The position numbers and the translations under genes are program-made. Below the pieces are notes generated by a model, which was not told where the DNA came from, did not search any database, and saw only the letters and a program-made list of their open reading frames with translations. Shown piece after piece: positions 32,871 through 41,652 of a stretch of DNA of 64,000 nucleotides; the stretch's first letter is position 1; the number at the start of each line of letters is the position of its first letter. Origin of the DNA: an uncultured Flavobacteriales bacterium (lineage in GTDB: Bacteria; Bacteroidota; Bacteroidia; Flavobacteriales_G; Salibacteraceae); NCBI GenBank assembly GCA_937899835.1, contig CALCCE010000266.1:1-64000 (forward strand), read 5' to 3'.

Positions 32871-33969
32871 TGGGGAAACGTTCTGGGAAAAGCCCACGCA
32901 ATCCAGCTTCAGACGCCGTGCAGATTCCACGTTCAGTAATCAGACCCGTAACCAGGCGTGCCGGAGTAACATCGAAACCATAGTTCACCGCGGGACTGTC
33001 TTCGGGAGTAAGGAGCACTTTGGTGAGGCGATCACCGTCCCAGCCTTGAATCCACTTTACCTCATTGGCATCTCGGGTTTCAATTGGAATTTCACTGAGG
33101 CCGTCCTGCAACTGAAAATCGATAGAAGAAGAAGGGGCTGCCACGTAAAAAGGTACCTGGTTGTCAAAAGCCGCCAAGGCTTTGAGATAGGTGCCAATCT
33201 TGTTGGCCACATCACCGGTGGCGGTTGTTCGGTCAGTACCAACAATCACCAGATCTACCATGCCGTGTTGCATCAGGTGGCCACCTGTATTGTCCGCAAT
33301 CACAGTGTGAGGCACTCCTTCCTGGCCCAATTCAAAAGCGGTGAGGCTGGCTCCTTGATTTCGAGGTCGGGTTTCATCCACCCAAACGTGCACCGGAATT
33401 CCTTTTCGGTGTGCTTTGTAAATGGGTGCTGTAGCGGTGCCCCAATCAATGGTGGCCAGCCAACCTGCGTTGCAATGCGTTAGGATGTTGATGGCCCGAT
33501 TGGGATGCTGTTGTGTCAAGGCTTCAATCAATGGCAGGCCATTTTCTCCCATGGCTTCGGAGTATCCAATGTCATCGGCCTTGAGTTGTTCTGCCAATTC
33601 CAAAGCCCGCTCTGGCCAGGATGCTGGAGGCAACTTCATCAAGATGCTTTCCAACTGATCTACCGCCCAGGCCAGATTGACTGCCGTTGGCCGTGCTGAG
33701 CGAAGCTGTTGAGCTGCTAATTGAAGGTATGCTTTTGGATCGTTGTTTTGAAGGGCTTCTTTACTGGCCAGGTACATGCCAAAAGCCGCGGTAACTCCAA
33801 TCAGTGGGGCGCCACGCACCACCATGTCGGCAATGGCAGTTACCACCGAAGAAGTATCAGCCAGTTGTTTTACCTCAAAACGGTGGGGTAGCAACCGTTG
33901 ATCAATGACCTGAACCTTGTGGGCCTCGGAGAGCCAAATGGTGTGATAAGGTTGATGGTGGATACGCAC
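32863..33969 (-). CDS. mtnA: S-methyl-5-thioribose-1-phosphate isomerase
   Basis: 368 residues from a GTG at 33969; the N-terminal WLSEAHKVQVIDQRLLPHRF matches the family start. Diagnostic blocks are VRGAPLIGVTAAFGMYLA, LTHCNAGWLATIDWGTATAP with the catalytic Cys, VHVWVDETRPRNQG, HTVIADNTGGHLM and IVGTDRTTATGDVANKIGTY with the catalytic Asp. It isomerises methylthioribose 1-phosphate to methylthioribulose 1-phosphate in methionine salvage. Related eIF2B-alpha-like proteins lack the Cys/Asp pair, so the enzyme call is firm. It is 2 nt from the HAD phosphatase gene upstream and overlaps the mtnB-like gene by 8 nt. Confidence 0.95.
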   Translation of the reverse strand: MRIHHQPYHTIWLSEAHKVQVIDQRLLPHRFEVKQLADTSSVVTAIADMVVRGAPLIGVTAAFGMYLASKEALQNNDPKAYLQLAAQQLRSARPTAVNLAWAVDQLESILMKLPPASWPERALELAEQLKADDIGYSEAMGENGLPLIEALTQQHPNRAINILTHCNAGWLATIDWGTATAPIYKAHRKGIPVHVWVDETRPRNQGASLTAFELGQEGVPHTVIADNTGGHLMQHGMVDLVIVGTDRTTATGDVANKIGTYLKALAAFDNQVPFYVAAPSSSIDFQLQDGLSEIPIETRDANEVKWIQGWDGDRLTKVLLTPEDSPAVNYGFDVTPARLVTGLITERGICTASEAGLRGLFPERFPND

Positions 33970-33971
33970 GC

Positions 33972-34610
33972 TTAAAAGTATTCAGGAAAAAGGGACGAAA
34001 GTGGGCTTTCGGCAGTTAGGTGATGGGTTTGCCAACCCAAACTTTGAGCAGGGGGAAGGTTGGGTGCCGTATCGTCGATAAAAAGGGTTTCTTCGGGTAT
34101 TAAACCCGCATCCGTTTGAACGGCTTGGTAAATCTCAAGATCGGGTTTGCGCATGCCAAGCTCGAAGGAATAGTATTCTTTCTCTAGCAAATGCCCCAGA
34201 TTGGGGTAGCCGAAGCGCTCCTGAAGTTGCCGGTTATAGCAATCGAAATGGATGCGGTTGGTGTTGCTCAGCAGAAAAAGACGGTAGTGACCAGCCTTCT
34301 GTAGCTGTTCCAGTAGGCGGATATTGGCTTCCGGGTATTCAAGGATCAAAGAATTCCAGGCGATTTCCATCTGTTCCATACCAACATCTGCGGGCAGGTG
34401 CGACTGAAGTGTGTTGTAAAATTCTCGGGGAGAGACCCTGTCTTTTTCCAGTCCATCAAACACATCGCTTTGCTTGAATTGCGAATACAGCTGGTGAAAG
34501 TTTGAAATTCCCAATTGCTGAAAAGCCTGAACAGCCCTTTGAAAATCAATGTCGAGGATGACCCCTCCAAGGTCGAAAATCACGTTTTTGATACGAGGAT
34601 CAAGCGGCAT
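33972..34610 (-). CDS. HAD family (IA) phosphatase
   Basis: 212 residues from an ATG at 34610. HAD motif I is FDLGGVILDID, with the nucleophile Asp and a Gly at the second acid position as in YihX-type phosphatases. The C1 cap is helical (about 20-90). Motif II is LFLLSNTN, motif III is the Lys in GMRKPDLEIY and motif IV is TLFIDDTAPN. It should hydrolyse a small phosphate ester in the cytosol. Because it begins a three-gene run with mtnA and an mtnB-like gene, a dedicated phosphatase step in methionine salvage (MtnC/MtnX-like) is attractive but is inference; sequence alone is closer to general sugar-phosphate phosphatases. Confidence 0.85.
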   Translation of the reverse strand: MPLDPRIKNVIFDLGGVILDIDFQRAVQAFQQLGISNFHQLYSQFKQSDVFDGLEKDRVSPREFYNTLQSHLPADVGMEQMEIAWNSLILEYPEANIRLLEQLQKAGHYRLFLLSNTNRIHFDCYNRQLQERFGYPNLGHLLEKEYYSFELGMRKPDLEIYQAVQTDAGLIPEETLFIDDTAPNLPPAQSLGWQTHHLTAESPLSSLFPEYF

Positions 34611-34659
34611 AGTGCTATAGAATTGCTATCCAAAGGTCGCAATTATCAAAAGATATATT

Positions 34660-34689
34660 TTGTAAAACGCGGGGCCAAAGCTACATTTG
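34660..34689 (+). promoter_or_regulatory. Consensus promoter of the tRNA gene
   Basis: TTG (34660-34662), a 19-nt spacer and TACATTTG (34682-34689): a full match to the Bacteroidota housekeeping promoter, 12 nt before the tRNA. A TAGCTTTG overlaps it in the opposite direction and might serve the HAD gene. Confidence 0.8.
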
Positions 34690-34701
34690 CCTCCCGTTTA
34701 A

Positions 34702-34775
<74 letters not shown>

Positions 34776-34779
34776 CTAA

Positions 34780-34823
34780 GCCTCAAGTAATTGTATTTCA
34801 ATTGTTTGGGGCTTTGTTTTTTC
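34780..34823 (+). terminator. Terminator after the tRNA gene
   Basis: A 14-pair stem (three G-T wobbles) from GCCTCAAGTAATTG and CAATTGTTTGGGGC around a TATTT loop, followed by TTTGTTTTTT, directly after the tRNA. Confidence 0.85.
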
Positions 34824-35587
34824 TGGTTAAGCCTTATGGGGAAATGGATAAAATGGTGTAGTTGCACACTTTTTTGAAATTTTGGAAGCTTATCTCCAAA
34901 TTATTTCTTTCCTCAAACCCATTACAGAGTGCTCCAAGGCCCACCTTTCAGCTATTTGAGCCTAACTTAAACCAGTAGAGTCTATCGGAAGGGTGCAGAA
35001 TACTCTAATGAATCGTATTGGACAAAAGTCTTCTCCCTGTGCCAAGTTTGCGTTGCTGAGTAAAATGAACTCTTGCGGAAAGTCTTCTTCCCCTCCCTCC
35101 TATATTGTTGGCTGGCAAAATTGACTCAATAAGGAACAGCCGAATCCAAAACAGGCAGCCGTAATTGATTCAAACGAATTACCTAGGTAATTCAAATGAA
35201 GGGCTGTCTCTGGGCCATGGACAGCGAAACATAATTCAGTCAGGAAACGGTTTGAGCAAGTAGGAATCTTAATTCAACACAGGAATCAGCAAAGCAACCC
35301 AAGTTCGGCCCAATGTGGATGAGAAAATTCCTGAAGAGGAAAGGCAACCACCTACCTTGGTACTGATTGTCGAACTCGGGAGTTTGCCTGGGCAGTCCCG
35401 ATTGCTGTTTTCAGAACCGATTATAGGGGTAGAACACTGACCCATCAATAGCTTTAGGAAACTCTTCTGAGAATCCAAGACATCAGCTACTCCAACGAAC
35501 CGCTGTCCACAAAATGCAGACAACGTATGGTTTGAAAAAAGTGAAATTTTCATTCAATGAAAAAACTGCCAACAAGGCCAGTTGTAG
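34824..35587. other. Gene-poor stretch before the transposase relic
   Basis: No convincing gene on either strand. The sequence contains scattered stops in all frames, a perfect 18-bp palindrome at 35176-35193 and a GCTGTC/GACAGC hairpin just after it (35204-35226). A 94-codon minus-strand open frame at 35269-35553 has no recognisable protein features. The stretch may be decayed mobile-element sequence continuing into the transposase remnant. Confidence 0.5.
35176..35193. repeat. Perfect 18-bp palindrome
   Basis: GAATTACCTAGGTAATTC is identical to its reverse complement, and outer bases extend the symmetry to about 30 bp (TTCA...TGAA arms with three central mismatches per side). It could be a recombinase or regulator site or the tip of a mobile element. 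Confidence 0.5.
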
Positions 35588-36010
35588 GTGGTCGGTCAAA
35601 TTGGCAAAAGCCAAACCGTTGACTTGATTACTGATGGAGATCCAGAAAACGTCAACCGCACCGTTGATGCTTTTTTGAGGGAAGAGGCGGTACGCATGAG
35701 GCGCAAAGTGGCCCTGGAAGACATCGCCTTTTCAAACAGCATGGCCGAGGCCACAAATAAGATCATCAAATACCACTACTTGTTCCCAGCCAGATTGAAA
35801 GATGGTCAGGAACTTCGAAAACGCCTACCTGATTTTATTCATGACTTCAACGCAGTGCGGCCGAACCACCAGTTGAAAGGATTGACACCGGCCGAAGCTT
35901 AAGCTGATCAGAAGGTGGAGTCGATCGATGTGGCCAAAAAGTATCAGAAGGCCCGAGTAGAAAGGGCCATGGCCAATCGGAGCGGTCGATGCAAGGTTTG
36001 CATCGGGTAA
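35588..36010 (+). pseudogene. DDE (rve-type) transposase, 3' remnant with premature stop
   Basis: The C-terminal part of an integrase-core transposase: LITDGDPENVNRTVDAFL (second catalytic Asp region), ALEDIAFSNSMAEATNKIIK with the catalytic Glu, KYHYLFPARL and DFNAVRPNHQLKGLTPAEA. An in-frame TAG at 35585 precedes the segment and the N-terminal half is gone. An in-frame TAA at about 35900 cuts off the last 36 codons, which still read as a basic tail ending CKVCIG. Two lesions and missing N-terminus mean it cannot be active. It resembles the IS3/IS481-type superfamily; the exact IS family cannot be fixed. Confidence 0.85.
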
Positions 36011-36017
36011 ACACAAA

Positions 36018-36057
36018 AGAAAAGCCAATAGGTCAAATGAAATCAATTGGCTTTTTC
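36018..36057. terminator. Hairpin terminator after the transposase relic
   Basis: AAAGCCAAT (36021-36029) pairs with ATTGGCTTT (36046-36054), flanked by A and T runs, so it can act in both directions. The 270 bp between here and the response-regulator stop at 36331 contain only a 76-codon open frame without recognisable features. Confidence 0.7.
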
Positions 36058-36330
36058 TATCCATTGGTTTTTTTCTGGTTCCAATATTAATATCGAAAAT
36101 CTTGTTTGGGAAAACCTGATTCAAACGCTTTCAGTAGATGATTTCCCCTATTTGGGATTGATTTTTCCAGTGTTTTCTGGTGATGTGCCCGGGTGCAGCG
36201 ATTCTGAGGTGAAATACCAAAACCAATTGAAACTATTAACTAGTAAAGCCTATCTGTGTGGTAAAAACAAAGTATAAGGAATGACTTATTGAATCTGAAA
36301 ATTTACGTGCCAAACACAAACCCGTTTGCC

Positions 36331-37080
36331 TTAGCGGCCTATGTTCAATGCACCTTGGACGGCTTCCTTGAAAGAGCGGCCTACAGGAATTTCCAAGTTC
36401 CCCAAGAGAAGGAAATTGGCACCTACCGAGGTGATAGCAGATTTTCTGATAGAAAAAGACCTGTGACATTGGAGAAATTCTTCTTCCGGGAGCTGGTCCA
36501 TGAATTCGCGCATGCTCGACCGCACCCGATGCTCTTTATCGTCGAGCACTACCCGGATGTAGTTCTTTTGTGCTTCCAGGTATTGAATATCGGCAATGAC
36601 GATTCGAACAAACAAATCCTCACCTTTCATGAAGATGGATTCGGGATGCTTCTTTACGGGTGGTGCATTGGTTGAGGATACTGACTTGCTTAGCTGTGGG
36701 CGCGACTGAAAGTTGGTGATGGCAAGCTCAATGGCGGAATAAAGTTCATTTTCTCGAAAGGGCTTGATCAGATAAGCATATGGTTGTATCGCTACCGCAT
36801 TTTGAATGGTTTGCCGATCTCCAAAGGCGGTGAGAAAGAGGAATGGGATGTCGAAATTTTCTTTGAGATAAGCGGCTAACCAGATGCCATCCTGCTCACC
36901 TTTGATGTGGATGTCTAAAATGGCAAGGTCGATTTCCTTAGTTTCAAGAAGTGCAATGGCTTCACTTGCCCTTTTGGCAAACCCCACGACTTGATAACCC
37001 ATTGCTTCAAGCGCGTGCCAAAGGTTCTTGATCGTTAAAAACTCATCTTCGACGATAAGGATTTTTTGAGGGCTGTCCAT
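36331..37080 (-). CDS. LytTR-type response regulator
   Basis: 249 residues from the ATG at 37080 (MDSPQKILIVEDE); the frame extends to 37125 inside the kinase gene. Receiver domain: acidic pair E11/D12, phosphoryl-acceptor Asp at about 56 in LAILDIHIKG, LTAFGD, and Lys in YLIKPF. After a Ser/Pro-rich linker, residues about 150-245 form a LytTR DNA-binding domain (IQYLEAQKNYIRVVL, QLPEEEFLQCHRSFSIRKSA, GNLEIPVGRSFKEAV). It should bind DNA when phosphorylated by the kinase encoded just upstream, whose 3' end overlaps its start by 38 nt. The divergent surface-protein locus from 39680 is a plausible target, by position only. Confidence 0.93.
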   Translation of the reverse strand: MDSPQKILIVEDEFLTIKNLWHALEAMGYQVVGFAKRASEAIALLETKEIDLAILDIHIKGEQDGIWLAAYLKENFDIPFLFLTAFGDRQTIQNAVAIQPYAYLIKPFRENELYSAIELAITNFQSRPQLSKSVSSTNAPPVKKHPESIFMKGEDLFVRIVIADIQYLEAQKNYIRVVLDDKEHRVRSSMREFMDQLPEEEFLQCHRSFSIRKSAITSVGANFLLLGNLEIPVGRSFKEAVQGALNIGR

Positions 37081-39031
37081 GGTGTTTGATATTGTCTTTA
37101 AATGTGACGGTAAAACAAGTTCCACCGGTAGGTGATTCAGAAGTGCCTACATGACCGTCCAACTGCCAAGCCAGGCCGTCCACCAATTCTAACCCGAGCG
37201 AAGGTTTGTTGAATGCAGGGGCAGCCGTTACTCCCATCCCGTTATCGGCAACAGAAAGGGTATAGGTGAGGTGATCGAGGTGTTTTAGGGTGATGTCGAT
37301 TCGTCCCTCTGTTTTGTTGGCAAATCCATATTTGTAGGCATTGGTGATGAGCTCGGTGGTGATGAGCCCCAATGGAATGGCGGTATCGATCTTGAAAAAA
37401 ATATTTTGGGCTTCAATATGGATGGAAATCGCTTTGTTTTTGATGGCAAAAGCAGTTTGCAATTCCCTTGATAGGTCCTCTAAATAGGACTGGAACCCGA
37501 TTTCCTTAAAGTCGTTCGTCTCATAAAGTTTTTTGTGAACGAGGGTCATCGAACTCAGCCGGTTTTGCCCGTCTATGGTGGCCTCTTTCACACTAAGGTC
37601 GTCACTACTATGGTTTTGGAACGCCAGGATATTGGAAACGATTTGGAGGTTGTTTTTCACCCGGTGGTGGATTTCTTTTAGTAGCAGCTCCTTTTCCTTC
37701 AAATTGTCCGCAATGATGCTTTTTTGAGCATCCAGCTTTTGGTTGCGTTTCAGGAGCTGGACGTAGTAATACACCAAGAGCGCCAGCAAGAGTGTGATGA
37801 CACTGGCAAAGATCAAAACGGTGTTGCGCTCCTGTTGGATTTGCAGCGAGCGGGCACTGGCTTCTTTCAGATTCTCCCGGAATTCTTCCTCCCGGATGCT
37901 AGTGGCCAAGGCCTTGCTCACCAACACTTCTTTAGCGGTTTTAATAGAATCGGACTTGGCGCGTGCACTCTCAATGGTGCGGTAGGCCTCCCGATAGTTT
38001 CCCATGGCAAACTGAACCGCCGATTTTTGACGCATGAGCCCAAACCAAAGTTCGAAGTTGCCCGCATCCGGAACGTACTGGATGGCACTATCCAAAGCTT
38101 GTTGCGCCAATGCGGTTTCCCCAAGTTGGAGGTAACAATGGGTGAGGTTGAGCCAGGCGGTTCCCACATTGTTGAGGTCGCCATAGGACAGGCTGCCTTT
38201 GATGTTTTGTTTAATCAGAGGGACTGCATTTTGGAAGTCCCCGTTTTTCATTTCGATTCTTGCCTTGCTACCTGAAATAATTCCCTTGAAATAGGCTGGA
38301 TAGCGGGAGGTAAGGTGAGGTGGGTTCCGTTTTTCAAACTGATTGAACTGGGAGAGTGCATAATCAAAATACCACCCAGCGCTATCGATTTGGTTGAGCC
38401 TTAAAAAATAAAGGCCGATGTTGTTGTAGTGAGACGCCCCATTATGTTCGGTTTTTTCTATGGGGTAGGTGTCGAGATGTCTTTTTTCGTATTCAATCGC
38501 CTTTTGATATTCGCGAATTTTGTAGTGAATAGAAGCGAGTTCTCCCCACTTGATAATCAACGATTCTTGGTCCAACCGCTCGGCTAGTTTGTGGCTGAGT
38601 ACTAAAAATTCCAGGGCCTTGCTGTGCATGCCCAGCTCTGAATAGCAAAAGTTGTATCCACGCGCGAGGTGAAGCGAGTCGAGTGGTAAAATGTTTTCAA
38701 TGCGATAGGCGCGGTTGAGTTCGTTCAAATACTCAATGAAATGGCGCTTGGTTTGAGAAATATGAGCCCGGGATAGCCGGAGGTCCATCAAGGTACGGTA
38801 GCCTACTGATTCGCCTTTGCGCAACAAGGTGTTGATGGAGTGCTCGTGCTGAAGTAGGGTGTCCATGCGGTCAAGCTTTCGACAACAGCGAAAGAGTTGA
38901 CTGAAATTGGAAAGGGAATCGGCAGCTGTGACAGAAGCCTTAAAATTTCGGTTGAGAGCTATAATATCACAGGATGACTCTGCGGGGTTAGCCAGCGAAA
39001 AGCAAGGAACCCAAAAGGCGAAAAGGGGCAT
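37043..39031 (-). CDS. TPR-containing sensor histidine kinase (HisKA_2 type)
   Basis: 662 residues from the ATG at 39031; the frame opens at 39118, but MPLFAFWVPCFSLANPAESS gives a good signal peptide at the shorter start. Residues about 60-390 form TPR-like helical repeats predicted to lie in the periplasm. A single membrane helix follows (VLIFASVITLLLALLVYYYV), then a coiled coil and the H-box LLKEIHHRVKNNLQIVSNIL (His near 455). The ATPase part has LITTELITNAYKYGF (N box), VADNGMG and SLGLELVDGLAWQLDG. This TPR-kinase paired with LytTR is common in Bacteroidota. The signal is unknown. It overlaps the regulator gene by 38 nt. Confidence 0.92.
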   Translation of the reverse strand: MPLFAFWVPCFSLANPAESSCDIIALNRNFKASVTAADSLSNFSQLFRCCRKLDRMDTLLQHEHSINTLLRKGESVGYRTLMDLRLSRAHISQTKRHFIEYLNELNRAYRIENILPLDSLHLARGYNFCYSELGMHSKALEFLVLSHKLAERLDQESLIIKWGELASIHYKIREYQKAIEYEKRHLDTYPIEKTEHNGASHYNNIGLYFLRLNQIDSAGWYFDYALSQFNQFEKRNPPHLTSRYPAYFKGIISGSKARIEMKNGDFQNAVPLIKQNIKGSLSYGDLNNVGTAWLNLTHCYLQLGETALAQQALDSAIQYVPDAGNFELWFGLMRQKSAVQFAMGNYREAYRTIESARAKSDSIKTAKEVLVSKALATSIREEEFRENLKEASARSLQIQQERNTVLIFASVITLLLALLVYYYVQLLKRNQKLDAQKSIIADNLKEKELLLKEIHHRVKNNLQIVSNILAFQNHSSDDLSVKEATIDGQNRLSSMTLVHKKLYETNDFKEIGFQSYLEDLSRELQTAFAIKNKAISIHIEAQNIFFKIDTAIPLGLITTELITNAYKYGFANKTEGRIDITLKHLDHLTYTLSVADNGMGVTAAPAFNKPSLGLELVDGLAWQLDGHVGTSESPTGGTCFTVTFKDNIKHHGQPSKNPYRRR

Positions 39032-39208
39032 CCAGATCACAGACCAACTCAGGGAAGGGGTGCTTTTCTTGAAAGCGCTTCCGGGGCCGAAAAAGAAGAA
39101 AAAAGCAAGTGGTTTCAACCGGTTATTCTAATTATGCATTAATGGTCGAAGGAGGTCTCTGAACTCAGGGATAGAATTAGTAAATCCAGCGCATCTTCGA
39201 CCGAATTT

Positions 39209-39537
39209 AGGGACGGACAACCAAATTTAGGGACGAAGAGCGTAGAATCCGAAAATAGAAACAGAGGTGAACCCATCAATATGCTTGTTCCCTCGCGCGC
39301 TCCTTTTTATTCTTCGCTCCGTTTTTTCCACACCCTGCAGAGTCTAAAGGTAGTAAGGGAATAATACTCCTCTTGCTCATTACCTATGCCCCACCCATAG
39401 CGGATCCGAAATGTAAGGGGATTGGTTTTCAAATATCGGATTTCGACTGCTTAACCCTCCGGTAGGTTACTTTCTTCGCGTTCTCCTACTCGCACCTTTA
39501 CCCGGTTGTTCGTCCCTGTTTACTGTTGTCCGTCCCT
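39209..39537. mobile_element. MITE-like element with 29-bp terminal inverted repeats
   Basis: The left end AGGGACGGACAAC-N7-AGGGACGAA (39209-39237) is matched in inverse by the right end TTCGTCCCT-N7-GTTGTCCGTCCCT (39509-39537): 22 identical positions at the ends plus a 7-nt variable centre of equal length. Each end therefore carries two copies of AGGGACG in the same spacing, a layout known for transposase binding sites of IS21-like elements. The 270-bp interior has no open frame of note. No target duplication is evident. It lies in the 650-bp divergent gap between the kinase and the outer-membrane protein gene. Confidence 0.7.
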
Positions 39538-39632
39538 GCGATGACTCTACACTAAGAATAAGGTTTTTTCTTTGGTATAAGTGTTTGGATGGTGTGATTG
39601 GGGGACACTTTCTTAAACTTTTGAATCGACGG

Positions 39633-39667
39633 GTCACAAGTGACTAGATAAAGGTGAATTTTTCACC
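39633..39667. promoter_or_regulatory. Two palindromes upstream of the giant surface locus
   Basis: GTCACAAGTGAC (39633-39644) and GGTGAATTTTTCACC (39653-39667) are perfect inverted repeats 13-47 nt before the ATG at 39680. Both contain a GTGA/TCAC core. They are well placed for an operator. Confidence 0.5.
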
Positions 39668-39679
39668 AAGGGTACTGGT

Positions 39680-41626
39680 ATGACATTTTGTAACAGACAC
39701 TCCAAACCAATTGGCCTGGCTCTTTTGCCGTGGGGAAAGCAATTGGGACTGTTTTTCGTTAGCTGCTTTTTCTTCGTTGGGCCGTTGGTTTCTACGGTGC
39801 AGGCCCAACAAGCCTCCGACTTCGAAAACCTGGAAGACCTGGGAGAAAAGGGCTTTTTCAAAAATTATATCATCGATAAACTCAAAGCGGAATGGGGGGC
39901 GGTGAAATCGGGCACTCCATTGAGTCTTTCCGGCGGGATTGGGGTAAACATGCGCAGCTACAACGCTTGGGGAGTAGAAGACCGGCAGGCGCCTTTTTTC
40001 TATACGGTCAACGCCAATGCCACCGCCTCTTACTTTAAAATTCAGATTCCCTTTTCGCTGGTCTTGAGCTCACAGGGTACCTCGCAAAATTACCCAACGG
40101 TGGATGCACTTTATCAACCTTTTGTTTCGCTTTGGGAGCAATACACGGGTCGGGTTTCGGGTGCGCAGGAATCGTATGCCCGTTTTGGCATGAGTCCTTT
40201 TTATAAGAGTGTAAAGGTGCACCTCGGCCACCGGTCCATGAATTTTTCGCCCCTCACCATGGCCAATACCAACTTTTTTGGGGTTGGAACGGAGATCACG
40301 GTAAAAAAGAAAATCCGATTGGTGGGCCTTTATGGTCGCTTTGCCGATGCCGTACCCCGCGATTTATCCCTGACTACGCCCAATCCGATTGTGTACGAGC
40401 GGATCGGGCAGGGCGCTAAAGTAGGGTATGGCGATGAAGGCAACTTTGTAGACTTAATATGGTTCACTGCCCGCGACAATGCCAACTCGGTAACGCTTCT
40501 GGCCAACGACACCACCGAGCAAAACGTAAGCCCCGAGGAAAGCCTTGTGTGGGGCATCAACACGCAGTACCAATACAACAAAATTACCTTTAAGTTTGAA
40601 GGCGCTTCCAGCGCCCACTCGCCCAATACCTTTGACCCAGAGGGTGGAAACAGCCCCGCTTTGTATTCCGGTTTTCTCTACAACCGCCGGGTGACGACCA
40701 ACTACAAAACCGCGGTGGATGGTTCGGTTTCGCTGGAGTTGGGCCGATGGGTGCCCAGTGTACAGTACAAACGCATTGACCCGGGTTACCGCTCGTTGGG
40801 CACCTTTTTCTTCAACGATGACTTGGAAAACATCAACGTAGGGTTAGCCAGCTCCTTGTTGGATAACAAGCTACAGGCTCAGGGTGCTTTAGGTGTGCAA
40901 AACAACAACCTCGACCAAACCAAAGAGGCCCGAACCAGTCGAACCATTGGTTCGCTGAATGCCAACCTTACGCTGGGCAAGGTGAATGTAGGGCTCAACT
41001 ATTCCAACTTTACTTCAAGTATTGACTATGTGTTGAACGAGGCGCTCGATTCTCTCAATGCCGTGGTCGTTACCGAAGACGCAGGGGCAAATGTGAGCTA
41101 CACCACCAGCATTGCCAAAGACACCAATGCCTACCAATTGGCTTTTAATTACTCGGCCAATTTGCAAATGGTCAATGACGATGTGGAAGACCCGCTGAGT
41201 TCGGCGGCTTCCGAAATGTTGGTGATCAATGCTTCCCACAGCCTGGCAACGCCTCAGCAGTGGCGCTACACCTTGCGCTTTAACTACAACACCAACGAAT
41301 TGGCCAATACCGTTACCCAGCGCTACGGAGCTGGGGGAGGGGTGGCCAAATCCTTTCTCGATGGCCAGTTGGTGACCGGCATAGACCTCAATTACTTCCT
41401 CAACCGGGCGGGAGACACCCAAAACAATACCCTGAACGGCTCCCTGAAAATCAACTACGTGCTGAAAGAGAAGCACAATTTCAGCCTTGCCACTTCCCTG
41501 GTGAATCAAACCGAACTGGCCGCTGTAGAGTCGGCTCCCAGCTTTTCGGAACTGATTACCACAGTGGGCTATAACTACCGGTTTTCGGTGGCCAGAAAGA
41601 AGAAAGAAGACAAGAAAGCAGATTAG
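39680..41626 (+). CDS. Predicted outer-membrane beta-barrel protein
   Basis: 648 residues from an ATG at 39680, with a long signal peptide ending STVQAQQ. The mature part is a series of alternating polar/hydrophobic strands with aromatic ends (for example YFKIQIPFSLVLSSQ, KKIRLVGLYGRFAD, WRYTLRFNYN), consistent with a beta barrel. The closing strand is ELITTVGYNYRFSV followed by a Lys-rich tail. I recognise no named family. It is 26 nt upstream of the giant reading frame on the same strand, so the two are probably co-transcribed, and it could be an outer-membrane partner for the giant proteins. That is inference. Confidence 0.75.
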   Translation: MTFCNRHSKPIGLALLPWGKQLGLFFVSCFFFVGPLVSTVQAQQASDFENLEDLGEKGFFKNYIIDKLKAEWGAVKSGTPLSLSGGIGVNMRSYNAWGVEDRQAPFFYTVNANATASYFKIQIPFSLVLSSQGTSQNYPTVDALYQPFVSLWEQYTGRVSGAQESYARFGMSPFYKSVKVHLGHRSMNFSPLTMANTNFFGVGTEITVKKKIRLVGLYGRFADAVPRDLSLTTPNPIVYERIGQGAKVGYGDEGNFVDLIWFTARDNANSVTLLANDTTEQNVSPEESLVWGINTQYQYNKITFKFEGASSAHSPNTFDPEGGNSPALYSGFLYNRRVTTNYKTAVDGSVSLELGRWVPSVQYKRIDPGYRSLGTFFFNDDLENINVGLASSLLDNKLQAQGALGVQNNNLDQTKEARTSRTIGSLNANLTLGKVNVGLNYSNFTSSIDYVLNEALDSLNAVVVTEDAGANVSYTTSIAKDTNAYQLAFNYSANLQMVNDDVEDPLSSAASEMLVINASHSLATPQQWRYTLRFNYNTNELANTVTQRYGAGGGVAKSFLDGQLVTGIDLNYFLNRAGDTQNNTLNGSLKINYVLKEKHNFSLATSLVNQTELAAVESAPSFSELITTVGYNYRFSVARKKKEDKKAD

Positions 41627-41652
41627 TAAAAGCGAAGCAGGCACCACATAAT

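Noticed and set aside
35269-35553. 94-codon minus-strand gene
   Set aside because: No recognisable motif, Ser-rich random composition, located in probable mobile-element debris.
36047-36277. 76-codon plus-strand gene next to the response regulator
   Set aside because: Starts inside a terminator hairpin and shows no domain features; cannot be supported.
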